Positions 34,827 to 42,338 of a DNA stretch of 64,000 bases are shown in pieces. This DNA is from Nonlabens spongiae (lineage in GTDB: Bacteria > Bacteroidota > Bacteroidia > Flavobacteriales > Flavobacteriaceae). The notes under the pieces are model-generated. The model searched no databases, had not been told where the DNA came from, and was given only the letters and a program-made list of their open reading frames with translations. The translations under genes were made by a program, and so were the position numbers. The stretch's first letter is position 1. The number at the start of each line of letters is the position of its first letter. The stretch lies in assembly GCF_002117125.1 (NCBI RefSeq), contig NZ_CP019344.1, forward strand, positions 434,001 through 498,000. Direction: 5' to 3'.

Positions 34827-35000
34827 AGCTTCTCCCTTCGTGGAAGGGAGACCAGTCGGCGACGAGCCAATGAAGTTGGTGAGCGATCAGAGGGTTTTAC
34901 GGTTGTATTTCCAGCACCTCGACCGGTCAAACCCTTTTCGCTTGGCGGCAAGCCGCCAAACATCTTTCCCTTTAGCTAAAGGGAAAAGCTGCTCTCATGA
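34827..35000. repeat. DUF559-array unit 3 (short, no gene)
   Basis: Type A end 34827-34898 and type B end 34927-35000, about 174 bp. The B arm carries hairpins TTGGCGG/CCGCCAA and CCCTTTAGCTAAAGGG. Confidence 0.8.
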
Positions 35001-35004
35001 GAAA

Positions 35005-35600
35005 AGCTTCTCCCTTCGTGGAAGGGAGACCGGTCGGCGACGAGCCAACGAAGTTGGCAAGCGACCAGAGGGTTTTGCGGCCGCTTTGGAAAAATTATTC
35101 CATACACTCATCCTTTACCTGCTTGATCCACCCCAAGATGCTATCAAGGTTTTTAAATGCCATTTTGTTTTCAAATCTCAAGACTTTGAAGCCCAACTTT
35201 TCTAGTTTTTCATCTCTCTTAGCATCTTTATCTATTTGCTCTGGATGGAGGTGATAATCGCCATCAAGTTCAATGATTAGCTTTATCGAGGCACAATAAA
35301 AATCCACGATGTAATTATCTATAGAATGCTGTCGTTGAAACCTTAGTCCATAAACTTGCTTATTTTTCAAATGAGTCCACAGATAACGCTCGGCTGGAGT
35401 AGCATTTTTTCGCAGTTCACGTCTGTGATTTTTGAGAATCGATTTACTGTGTATTTTTTTTGACATTGCTTAAAAGTAGCTGAAATTCACCGCGCTGTCA
35501 AACCCTTTTTGCCCGAAAGCTCGCTTTCGGACATTTTAGCACATTCCTCTCGCTCCGCTCGTCGGATGTGAGGTCTAAAGGGAAAAGCTCTCACTCATGG
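35005..35600. repeat. DUF559-array unit 4 (long, carries nuclease gene)
   Basis: Type A end 35005-35076 and type B end 35498-35600 enclose the second DUF559 gene. About 596 bp, nearly the same size as unit 2. Confidence 0.85.
35095..35466 (-). CDS. DUF559 endonuclease-domain protein, copy 2
   Basis: 123 residues, 93% identical to copy 1 (8 differences, five of them in the last 20 residues). The same catalytic cluster (Asp 55, Glu 66, Asp 68) is intact. Both copies remain open with no disruption, so selection for the protein or very recent duplication is likely. Same orientation and same place within its unit as copy 1. Confidence 0.88.
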   Translation of the reverse strand: MSKKIHSKSILKNHRRELRKNATPAERYLWTHLKNKQVYGLRFQRQHSIDNYIVDFYCASIKLIIELDGDYHLHPEQIDKDAKRDEKLEKLGFKVLRFENKMAFKNLDSILGWIKQVKDECME

Positions 35601-35625
35601 ATCAACTGTGGGTAATTGATGGACG

Positions 35626-35732
35626 AGCCTCTCCCTTCATGGAAGAGAGACCGGTCGGCACGCAAAAAAAGCTCCCTCTCCTTTGGAGAGGGATGGGGTG
35701 AGGCCTTCACGCTAAAGTATCCAGAGGGTTTT
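35626..35732. repeat. DUF559-array unit 5, degenerate type A composite
   Basis: A damaged A arm (35626-35659) abuts a different hairpin, CCCTCTCC-TTT-GGAGAGGG (from about 35672), and ends in CCAGAGGGTTTT. No B end follows. The second hairpin type is common in Bacteroidota genomes by recollection. Confidence 0.65.
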
Positions 35733-35797
35733 ACGGTTGTATTGCAAGTGCCTCTATTAATCTTCTATTCCCTATTTTGCAAAAAACTCAAACACCC

Positions 35798-36184
35798 ATG
35801 AAAAAACAGATCGACGCTGTAGCGCTATTCCATAAATCATTTAAGCTTAACACACAATCCAGTCCTACTGTTGCTATTCCTGATGAACGCAAGAAGTTGC
35901 GATTTGAACTGATGAAGGAGGAAAATGAGGAATATTTTGAAGCAGCAATGAATAACGATACGATCGAGGTAGCAGATGCCTTGGGAGACATGATGTACAT
36001 ACTCTGCGGTACGATCATAGAACATGGTATGCAGGGCATCATTGAAGAGGTTTTTGATGAAATACAACGGTCTAATATGTCTAAACTGGGAGTTGATGGT
36101 CAACCTATCTATCGTGAAGATGGCAAAGTCTTAAAAGGTCCTAATTACTTTAAACCTGATTTTTCTAAAATTCTCAATAAATAA
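35798..36184 (+). CDS. MazG/PRA-PH-like nucleoside triphosphate pyrophosphohydrolase
   Basis: 128 residues from the ATG at 35798 (MKKQIDAVALFHKSF); an upstream in-frame start is not ATG. All-alpha NTP-PPase fold: helix with LMKEENEEYFEAA (E-E-x-x-E type metal site), then VADALGDMMYILCGTIIEHGM with Asp (ExxD-type second site), and NMSKLG...YREDGKVLKGPNYFKPDF. Family members hydrolyse NTPs to NMP and PPi or act in histidine synthesis; without a his context a house-cleaning role is likelier. Confidence 0.8.
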   Translation: MKKQIDAVALFHKSFKLNTQSSPTVAIPDERKKLRFELMKEENEEYFEAAMNNDTIEVADALGDMMYILCGTIIEHGMQGIIEEVFDEIQRSNMSKLGVDGQPIYREDGKVLKGPNYFKPDFSKILNK

Positions 36185-36206
36185 TCACTCACAAAGTTTG
36201 CACCTG

Positions 36207-36238
36207 TTTGCATGAGCTGGACAACGATTTTATATTTG
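36207..36238 (+). promoter_or_regulatory. Promoter of the YebC gene
   Basis: TTTG (36207-36210), 20-bp spacer, TATATTTG (36231-36238): a full match to the Bacteroidota TTTG / TANNTTTG promoter, 21 bp before the ATG. Confidence 0.8.
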
Positions 36239-36259
36239 AATTCTTAAACAAGAGAACCT

Positions 36260-37003
36260 ATGGGAAGAGCCTTTGAATTTCGCAAGGCGCGTAAGATGAA
36301 ACGATGGAGTGCCATGTCTAAGGCATTTACGAGAATAGGTAAGGACATAGTCATTGCCGTGAAAGAGGGTGGGCCTGATCCAGATTCAAATGCACGACTT
36401 AGAGCCGTGATCCAAAATGCTAAATCGGTGAACATGCCTAAGGCAAACGTGGAGCGCGCGATCAAAAAGGCGACTGATAAAGATACCGCAAACTACGAGA
36501 CCGTGCTTTTTGAAGGTTATGCACCGCACGGTATCGCCGTTCTGGTTGAGACCTCGACTGACAATAATAACCGTACCGTCGCAAACGTGCGCAGTTATTT
36601 CAATAAGTGCGATGGTAGCCTAGGAGTTTCTGGCTCGGTGGAGTTTATGTTTGACCATAAATGCCATTTCCGCATTGCGGCTGGAGATCATGATCTGGAA
36701 GAACTGGAGCTGGAACTAATCGATCACGGTGCAGAGGAGCTGTTCCTGGACGAGCGCGATGAAGATGATGACAACTCCGTAGACGGGATCATGATCTATG
36801 CAGAATTCCCGAATTACGGGAGCATGCAGAAGGCATTAGAAGATTTGGGAGCAGAGATTTTGAGCTCTGATTTTGAGTACATTCCCACCGTTCAGAAAGA
36901 GCTGACCGCAGAACAACGTGAAGATGTCGATAAGCTCTTGGAAAAGCTGGATGAAGATGACGATGTCAATAACGTCTACACCACCATGAAGGACGAGGAG
37001 TAG
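36260..37003 (+). CDS. YebC/PmpR family protein
   Basis: 247 residues, full length. MGRAFEFRKARKMKRWSAMSKAFTRIGKDI is a flavobacterial form of the YebC N-terminus; NMPKANVERAIKKA, YEGYAPHG-type FEGYAPHGIAVLVE and the acidic VEFMFDHKC segment follow. C-terminal domain at about 130-240 ends VQKELTAEQREDVDKLLEKLDEDDDVNNVYTTMKDE. Proteins of this family are transcriptional regulators or translation factors relieving ribosome stalling. A promoter lies directly upstream and no operon partner is seen. Confidence 0.93.
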   Translation: MGRAFEFRKARKMKRWSAMSKAFTRIGKDIVIAVKEGGPDPDSNARLRAVIQNAKSVNMPKANVERAIKKATDKDTANYETVLFEGYAPHGIAVLVETSTDNNNRTVANVRSYFNKCDGSLGVSGSVEFMFDHKCHFRIAAGDHDLEELELELIDHGAEELFLDERDEDDDNSVDGIMIYAEFPNYGSMQKALEDLGAEILSSDFEYIPTVQKELTAEQREDVDKLLEKLDEDDDVNNVYTTMKDEE

Positions 37004-37107
37004 ATCAGTGGGCAGTTGCGGTTTACAGTGAGCAGATTTTAAGCTAGGATGTGTTGATTTTACTCCTGTGATTTTGATTCATCTTTTGAATACTGGTTGA
37101 TGAGTCA

Positions 37108-37123
37108 CGCTTTCGCGAAAGCG
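37108..37123. repeat. CGCTTTCGCGAAAGCG palindrome, copy 9 (intergenic)
   Basis: Perfect copy between the YebC and LysM genes; right flank continues GTA. Confidence 0.97.
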
Positions 37124-37229
37124 TACCTTAAATCCTTCTATTTTAATATTTCATACAACTTTCACATAGTCAGATTGTGAGAAAGCGCGGATAATTCTAT
37201 CTTTTCACCTTAATCAAAAAACGATAACA

Positions 37230-37607
37230 ATGGTAAAAGAGAAATACGACAGCGTCTTGAAACTGGGCGAGAAACTAAACGTTCAAGACGGCGACGTGCA
37301 AGTAAAGGGCGATAAACTGGAAGTGCGCGGAACGACGAAGACCCAATACGAGAAAAACCTACTGTGGGATGAAATTAAAAGGGTAGGTGGTGAGAACCCG
37401 CAAGACATCATGGCTGATATTAAGGTTGCCGATGAGTCTGTATATGCCTATCATACCGTGAAAAGTGGCGAGTCACTTAGTCTGATCGCAAAACATTATT
37501 ATGGCGATCCCATGAAATACAAGCAGATTTTTGCAGCGAATACCGATATTTTAAAGAATCCAGATCTAATTCACCCGGGACAGGAATTGAAGATTCCTAA
37601 CGAGTGA
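37230..37607 (+). CDS. LysM-domain protein (Kbp/YgaU-like)
   Basis: 125 residues. Residues 1 to about 65 have a BON-like pattern (VQDGDVQVKGDKLEVRGTTKTQYEKNLLWDEIKRVGG). A LysM domain follows at about 73-122 (YHTVKSGESLSLIAKHYYGDPMKYKQIFAANTDILKNPDLIHPGQELKIP). No signal peptide is visible. The BON+LysM layout is that of E. coli Kbp, a cytoplasmic potassium-binding protein, so a comparable role is possible. It ends in a terminator. Confidence 0.8.
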   Translation: MVKEKYDSVLKLGEKLNVQDGDVQVKGDKLEVRGTTKTQYEKNLLWDEIKRVGGENPQDIMADIKVADESVYAYHTVKSGESLSLIAKHYYGDPMKYKQIFAANTDILKNPDLIHPGQELKIPNE

Positions 37608-37626
37608 GTGATTAAATATTTAATTC

Positions 37627-37660
37627 AAAGCCAGCAAGATTATTTTTTTTGCTGGCTTTT
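37627..37660 (+). terminator. Terminator after the LysM gene
   Basis: Stem AAAGCCAGCAA / TTGCTGGCTTT with a T-rich loop, followed by TTATTTT. It abuts the stop of the convergent AcpH gene and may act in both directions. Confidence 0.8.
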
Positions 37661-38241
37661 TATTTTGGGAAAATCTCATCCACATAATCCATGAGCTCTT
37701 GCATAAATTCTTGAAAATGCTCTTCCAATTGCTGATAATAAATAACTAGGTCTATGGGAGCAAAGTCCATCTTGCTTTTTCCTCGTGTGCGGTTATTCAT
37801 CTGGTAAAAAATACGGCTTATACCTTCAATAGTCGCATAATTGCTTAACCAGTCTTGCTCAACCATGTAGGGAAGAAAATTTTGAACCTTTTTAGGTAAC
37901 AACTCATGGTTGCTTTCTAAAAGATTGTAAAAATTACCGGCAAAAGTTTCTAACGGAACTTGATGATAGTGTTTCCAATTGGCCGCAAGAAAATGGTCGT
38001 AATAAATATCTACGATCACGCCACTCCAGTGACCGTATTCTTTTCTGATTAGATCTTTACTTGATCTAACGATCTGATGCTGATCTGTATAGGTATCTAT
38101 GTAGCGGTGCAGCATAATACCTTTTGCCACACGATCAGGATATTTGCTAAAATCCTTGCCTCTAACAGAATCGGCTATAAAGTTACCGATGGTGATAAAA
38201 TCATCACCTTTAGATAGAAAAACATGAGCTAAGAAATTCAT
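37660..38241 (-). CDS. acpH: Acyl-carrier-protein phosphodiesterase
   Basis: 193 residues, the length of AcpH. MNFLAHVFLS, IGNFIADSVRG, GIMLHRYIDTYTDQH (His-Asp cluster) and VDIYYDHFLAANW with conserved His/Asp of this HD-like hydrolase are all present. It removes the 4'-phosphopantetheine group from holo-ACP. Alone between the convergent LysM gene and the divergent glmM. Confidence 0.9.
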   Translation of the reverse strand: MNFLAHVFLSKGDDFITIGNFIADSVRGKDFSKYPDRVAKGIMLHRYIDTYTDQHQIVRSSKDLIRKEYGHWSGVIVDIYYDHFLAANWKHYHQVPLETFAGNFYNLLESNHELLPKKVQNFLPYMVEQDWLSNYATIEGISRIFYQMNNRTRGKSKMDFAPIDLVIYYQQLEEHFQEFMQELMDYVDEIFPK

Positions 38242-38301
38242 GAAATATGGTGGAGTAGTGGCATAGCCTTATTTTTGTCTCAAATGTAACCAATAACTAT
38301 C

Positions 38302-39696
38302 ATGACGCTTATAAAATCTATTTCAGGAATACGTGGAACCATAGGAGGAGAACCTGGAGATAACCTAACACCTCTTGACGCGGTAAAGTTTGCCAGTGCC
38401 TACGCAAAATGGCTTAAGAATGCGAGTGGTAAAATCAATCCTGTAGTCGTGATAGGGCGTGATGCGCGGTTAAGTGGAAGCATGATTCAGTCGCTGGTTC
38501 AGAATACCTTGGTGGGAATGGGTTGCGATATTATAGATCTCGGCTTGAGCACAACGCCTACCGTAGAAATCGCAGTACCTAAAGAGAATGCAGACGGTGG
38601 AATCATCTTAACAGCAAGCCACAATCCCAAGCAATGGAATGCCCTGAAATTATTGAACAACAAAGGAGAATTCCTAGATGGTGTAGAAGGACAAAAGATC
38701 CTGGATACCGCTGAGGCAGAAGACTTTGATTATGTAGAAGTAGATGATTTGGGCAAAGTGACTAAAATTGATGATTACATTCAAAAGCATATCAGCGATG
38801 TGCTCGCAATGCCTATTACAGATAATGAAAGCATCAAGAACGCTGGATTCAAAGTGGTCGTGGACGGTGTGAATTCTACCGGAGGCATCGCGATACCACA
38901 ACTTTGTAGAGAGCTAGGCGTTGAAGTTGTTGAGCTTTACTGCGATCCTACTGGACATTTTCCACATAATCCAGAACCCTTAAAAGAACACCTAACCGAT
39001 TTGTCAGATGCTGTAAAAAAGCACAAGGCCGACTTCGGTATTACGGTGGATCCCGATGTAGACCGACTAGCCTTCATGGATGAAAATGGAGAGATGTTTG
39101 GGGAGGAATACACGCTGGTTGCCTGTGCTGACTATATTCTGGGACTCAAGAAAGGAAATACGGTAAGCAATTTATCTTCTTCCCGCGCTTTACGTGATGT
39201 GACTGAAAAGCATGGCGGTGAATATCATGCCGCGGCGGTAGGTGAGGTGAATGTCGTTCAAAAAATGAAAGACGTCAATGCCGTTATAGGTGGAGAAGGT
39301 AACGGAGGAATTATTTACCCAGATTCTCATTACGGTCGTGATGCGCTGGTGGGAGTAGCGATGTTTTTATCCTTGCTTTCGCGAAAGCGTATAAAAGTAA
39401 GTGAGCTTAGAGCAAGTTATCCGGCTTATTTTATGAGTAAGAATAAGGTGCAACTCGTGAAGGGGATGCCGGTAGATGATATCTTGAAAAAGATTGAGGA
39501 AAAATACGCTTCTGAAGAGTTGACAACTATCGATGGTGTAAAAATTGACTTCGCTGATGAGTGGGTTCACCTGCGCAAGAGCAATACAGAGCCTATAATT
39601 AGAGTATATACAGAGGCAGATTCACAAGAAAAAGCAGATGATTTAGGTGAGCGTTTTGTGGGTGAACTCAATGAGATCGCTGAGCAATTCAAATAA
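38302..39696 (+). CDS. glmM: Phosphoglucosamine mutase (phosphohexomutase)
   Basis: 464 residues, full length. Catalytic serine in ILTASHNPKQWNALK (about 98-112), metal loop DPDVDRLAF (about 250), GEGNGGIIYP sugar-binding loop and SNTEPIIRVYTEA phosphate-binding loop. The Bacteroidota form lies between GlmM and phosphomannomutase; GlmM (glucosamine 6-phosphate to 1-phosphate, feeding UDP-GlcNAc) is the usual call. Residues LSRKR (about 361-365) are encoded by a palindrome copy with one mismatch. A TATTTTTG -7 box is seen at 38270. Confidence 0.88.
   Translation: MTLIKSISGIRGTIGGEPGDNLTPLDAVKFASAYAKWLKNASGKINPVVVIGRDARLSGSMIQSLVQNTLVGMGCDIIDLGLSTTPTVEIAVPKENADGGIILTASHNPKQWNALKLLNNKGEFLDGVEGQKILDTAEAEDFDYVEVDDLGKVTKIDDYIQKHISDVLAMPITDNESIKNAGFKVVVDGVNSTGGIAIPQLCRELGVEVVELYCDPTGHFPHNPEPLKEHLTDLSDAVKKHKADFGITVDPDVDRLAFMDENGEMFGEEYTLVACADYILGLKKGNTVSNLSSSRALRDVTEKHGGEYHAAAVGEVNVVQKMKDVNAVIGGEGNGGIIYPDSHYGRDALVGVAMFLSLLSRKRIKVSELRASYPAYFMSKNKVQLVKGMPVDDILKKIEEKYASEELTTIDGVKIDFADEWVHLRKSNTEPIIRVYTEADSQEKADDLGERFVGELNEIAEQFK
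39374..39389. repeat. Palindrome, copy 10, one mismatch (in glmM)
   Basis: TGCTTTCGCGAAAGCG; first base differs. Read as LSRKR in glmM, showing the third coding phase. Confidence 0.9.
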
Positions 39697-39721
39697 AAAT
39701 ATTGAACCTTCCCAGCGGAGA

Positions 39722-40666
39722 TTAGATATGTTTCTCAAGCTTAGGAGAACTGCCTAATACACCCCAAGTGTTTTCCATAGTGACTTTCCAGCGTTTGTGA
39801 GTCCACATATAGCATTCTGGTTGACGTTTGATTTGGTTTTCCAGTAACTCATAAAAGAGATCGATCATTTCCAGCTCCTCTGTTTGCGAAGTATCTGTGG
39901 TCATAGGGATGGCTTCCAATTCATAGTAGCCACGACCTGTTTTTTCAATACGTGCAAAAAATAAGGGAAGTTTATACTCACGGCCTATTTCTTCAAAACC
40001 GGTAAATGAAGCGGTAGGTCGATTGAAAAAAGAGGTGAAGTGGTGTCTTCTGGATGGTTTGGGCGATTGATCTGCAACGATGCAGATAATTCCAGGTGAT
40101 TTGACTTGAAGTAATTTTTTTACATAGTCCCTGAATTTTTTCATCGGGATCATGCGGCTCCCCAGTCTACGTCTCGAGTTTCTCAAGAACCAGTCTAGGG
40201 TTCTGTTTTTGAGGGGCTTGTAAAGTGAGTGTAAGTTGCTCTCCAAAATCTCATTTCCAATCATACACCAATCAAAGTTTGCTTGATGTCCGGTAAGAGC
40301 TATGACAGGACGGTCGAGTTTGTGGTAGGACTCAATCTGCTCTAGGTTTAAGAATTTGTATCTTCTTAATATTTCCTTTTTACTGATGGAAACTGTTTTT
40401 AGAGTCTCGAAGAGATTATCGCAAAAATGCCGGTAACTTTCTCGGGCGGTGTTTTTGATCCAATCCTCGCTCTTGCCAGGGAAGGCAATTTTAAGGTTAG
40501 CGTAAACAACCTCTCGCCTGTATTTAAACTTATAAAATAGTAAATGAGAGATGCCATCGCTCATAAAATACAGAACCTTGAATGGCAATAGTGATATAAG
40601 ATAAACCACGGGAATAATTAAAACTCCCAGTAGTTCTAGAAATGGTCTTAAAACTACCTTCATCAC
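39722..40666 (-). CDS. LpxL/HtrB-like lysophospholipid acyltransferase, second of pair
   Basis: 314 residues. N-terminal membrane helix (about 5-28), then the LpxL-type HTH-like region, catalytic HQANFD (H-x4-D) in VIALTGHQANFDW at about 130, and ADQSPKPSRRHHFTSFFNRPTASFTGFEEIGREY. It adds secondary acyl chains to lipid A or makes a related lipid at the inner membrane. It is 1 bp downstream of a paralogue with the same layout. Confidence 0.87.
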   Translation of the reverse strand: MMKVVLRPFLELLGVLIIPVVYLISLLPFKVLYFMSDGISHLLFYKFKYRREVVYANLKIAFPGKSEDWIKNTARESYRHFCDNLFETLKTVSISKKEILRRYKFLNLEQIESYHKLDRPVIALTGHQANFDWCMIGNEILESNLHSLYKPLKNRTLDWFLRNSRRRLGSRMIPMKKFRDYVKKLLQVKSPGIICIVADQSPKPSRRHHFTSFFNRPTASFTGFEEIGREYKLPLFFARIEKTGRGYYELEAIPMTTDTSQTEELEMIDLFYELLENQIKRQPECYMWTHKRWKVTMENTWGVLGSSPKLEKHI

Positions 40667-40667
40667 T

Positions 40668-41597
40668 TCAAGGCGATTCTATCGTAGGAGAGAAGTCTGC
40701 CGTGGCATATTTTTCAGCTGGTATGGTGCGCCACCTTTTGTGGGACCAGAGGTAATAGGCGGGTTGCTTTCTGATTTGATCTTCTAGCAGATTAAAAAAT
40801 TTATCGGTAATGAACCAGTCTTCAGTTGAAGCGCCGCTATCTGTGACCAATTCATATCGAGAGGTGTAGTAGCCTCGTTTAATCTTGGTGACTCTTAGAA
40901 ATACAACGACCCCATCGTATTTCTTCCCAAAACGTTCTCCACCCCTGAAAACGGCAGTAGGGCGATTAAAGAATTTTGTGAAATCACTGGATCTGCCACG
41001 TTTAGGAGCTTGATCAGCGACCAAAGCAAAAAATACATTTCCCTTTTTTGATTGACTACGCATTTTTGTACTGGCTTGTTTCATAGGGATCAACTGCGCA
41101 TTAAATTTTTCTCTTATGCGGCGTATCAATCCATCAAATTTTTTGTTTCTAAGCGGTTTGTAAACTCCAAAAACATTGAAATCCATTTGCTTAGTTAGAG
41201 CCATAGTCCACTCATAACTCGCCTGGTGACCGTACATACAAATGATAGGTTTACTTGATCCAGCGTATTGATTAACTAAATCTACATTTTCACAGGTAAA
41301 TCGTTTGAGCATTTGTTTCTCGCTCATTCCCATAGACTTGATCATTTCTATAAACATGTCGCAAAAATGTTTCATATTTTGCCTGTGTAGCTTTTTGATC
41401 TGCTCTTCGTTAAGTTCTGGAAATGCGATTTTTAAATTACCTCTGATGACATCTTTACGGTAGTTGATGACGTAATAGACTATAAAATATACAAAGTCAC
41501 TGATCCAGTAGACTACTGTAAATGGAAGTCGAGAGATCACCCAGAGCAAAGGGTAGGATGTATAATAAAGAATGGCTTCCAAGCTGTTTTTGAGCAA
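40668..41597 (-). CDS. LpxL/HtrB-like lysophospholipid acyltransferase, first of pair
   Basis: 309 residues, same layout as the next gene: N-terminal membrane helix, acyltransferase motif MYGHQASYEW (H-x4-E instead of H-x4-D), and ADQAPKRGRSSDFTKFFNRPTAVFRGGERFGKKY. The family accepts either Asp or Glu at this position. The two probably transfer different acyl chains. Divergent from the rhomboid gene; their start regions overlap only if the long rhomboid frame is used, which I reject. Confidence 0.85.
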   Translation of the reverse strand: MLKNSLEAILYYTSYPLLWVISRLPFTVVYWISDFVYFIVYYVINYRKDVIRGNLKIAFPELNEEQIKKLHRQNMKHFCDMFIEMIKSMGMSEKQMLKRFTCENVDLVNQYAGSSKPIICMYGHQASYEWTMALTKQMDFNVFGVYKPLRNKKFDGLIRRIREKFNAQLIPMKQASTKMRSQSKKGNVFFALVADQAPKRGRSSDFTKFFNRPTAVFRGGERFGKKYDGVVVFLRVTKIKRGYYTSRYELVTDSGASTEDWFITDKFFNLLEDQIRKQPAYYLWSHKRWRTIPAEKYATADFSPTIESP

Positions 41598-41618
41598 AGA
41601 TACTATCTTGTATGTTTG
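41589..41618 (+). promoter_or_regulatory. Promoter of the rhomboid gene
   Basis: TTTG (41589-41592), 18-bp spacer, TATGTTTG (41611-41618). It lies 19 bp before the ATG at 41638, supporting that start over an upstream one. Confidence 0.7.
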
Positions 41619-41637
41619 TCAAAAATTTATCCAAAGA

Positions 41638-42273
41638 ATGTTGAATCTAGACATTGCGACCATCGTTATCATAGCTTCAAACTGTGTGGTCAGCTTTAAG
41701 GGTTTTAGCGACTTGCTATTCAAATCTAAATATTTGTTTAATATAGCTGCCATCCAGCGAGGAGAACAATATCGATTCATAACAAGTGGCTTTCTCCATG
41801 CAGATGAGCGCCATTTATTGTTCAACATGATCACACTTTTCTTTTTTGCAGGAACGGTGGTTGATAGGTTAGGCAGTTTGAGTATGGTGATCATCTATTT
41901 AGTAAGCCTCATAGGAGGGAACTTGTTGAGTTACGTCTTCCATAAAGATGAATATCACTACAGTGCTCTCGGAGCCAGTGGAGCTGTATCCGGTATTATC
42001 TATGCTGCAATTTTATTGGATCCCAGCATGCGTATTTATTTTGGGATACCGGGATATATTTTTGGGATAGGCTACCTTATTTATTCCATTTATGGGATGA
42101 AAGTGAAAAGGGATAATATAGGTCACGACGCGCACTTTGGCGGTGCCATGACGGGTTTTGCCGTGACATTGTTCTACGATTTTGACATCGTTTATCAACA
42201 GCCTTTAATCGTAGGCGCCATGCTTATTCCCATTATCGCACTGTTTGTGCTTATGAAAACTGGTAGAATTTAG
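41638..42273 (+). CDS. Rhomboid-family intramembrane serine protease
   Basis: 211 residues from the ATG at 41638 (MLNLDIATIVIIASN). About six membrane helices. Motifs: AIQRGEQYRFITSGFLHADERHLLFNM (HxxxN-type loop), catalytic Ser in ALGASGAVSGIIYA (about 121-135) and catalytic His in GHDAHFGGAMTGF (about 170). The Ser-His dyad is complete. It should cleave transmembrane proteins in the inner membrane. A promoter is visible just upstream. A palindrome copy lies after the stop. Confidence 0.9.
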   Translation: MLNLDIATIVIIASNCVVSFKGFSDLLFKSKYLFNIAAIQRGEQYRFITSGFLHADERHLLFNMITLFFFAGTVVDRLGSLSMVIIYLVSLIGGNLLSYVFHKDEYHYSALGASGAVSGIIYAAILLDPSMRIYFGIPGYIFGIGYLIYSIYGMKVKRDNIGHDAHFGGAMTGFAVTLFYDFDIVYQQPLIVGAMLIPIIALFVLMKTGRI

Positions 42274-42293
42274 AGGGAAGCTTTTTGGGTTTA

Positions 42294-42309
42294 CGCTTTC
42301 GCGAAAGCG
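42294..42309. repeat. CGCTTTCGCGAAAGCG palindrome, copy 11 (intergenic)
   Basis: Perfect copy between convergent genes, extended to TTTACGC...GCGTAAT. Confidence 0.97.
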
Positions 42310-42338
42310 TAATTATCACAAATCTCATTGCTATCAAA

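Noticed and set aside
33969..35254. Several plus-strand frames of 60-160 codons over the DUF559 array
   Set aside because: They translate the repeat arms themselves and run antisense to the DUF559 genes; their similarity to one another comes from the DNA repeat.
33877..35732. CRISPR-like array
   Set aside because: Units are hundreds of bp with inverted ends and nuclease genes, no short direct repeats with unique spacers and no cas genes.
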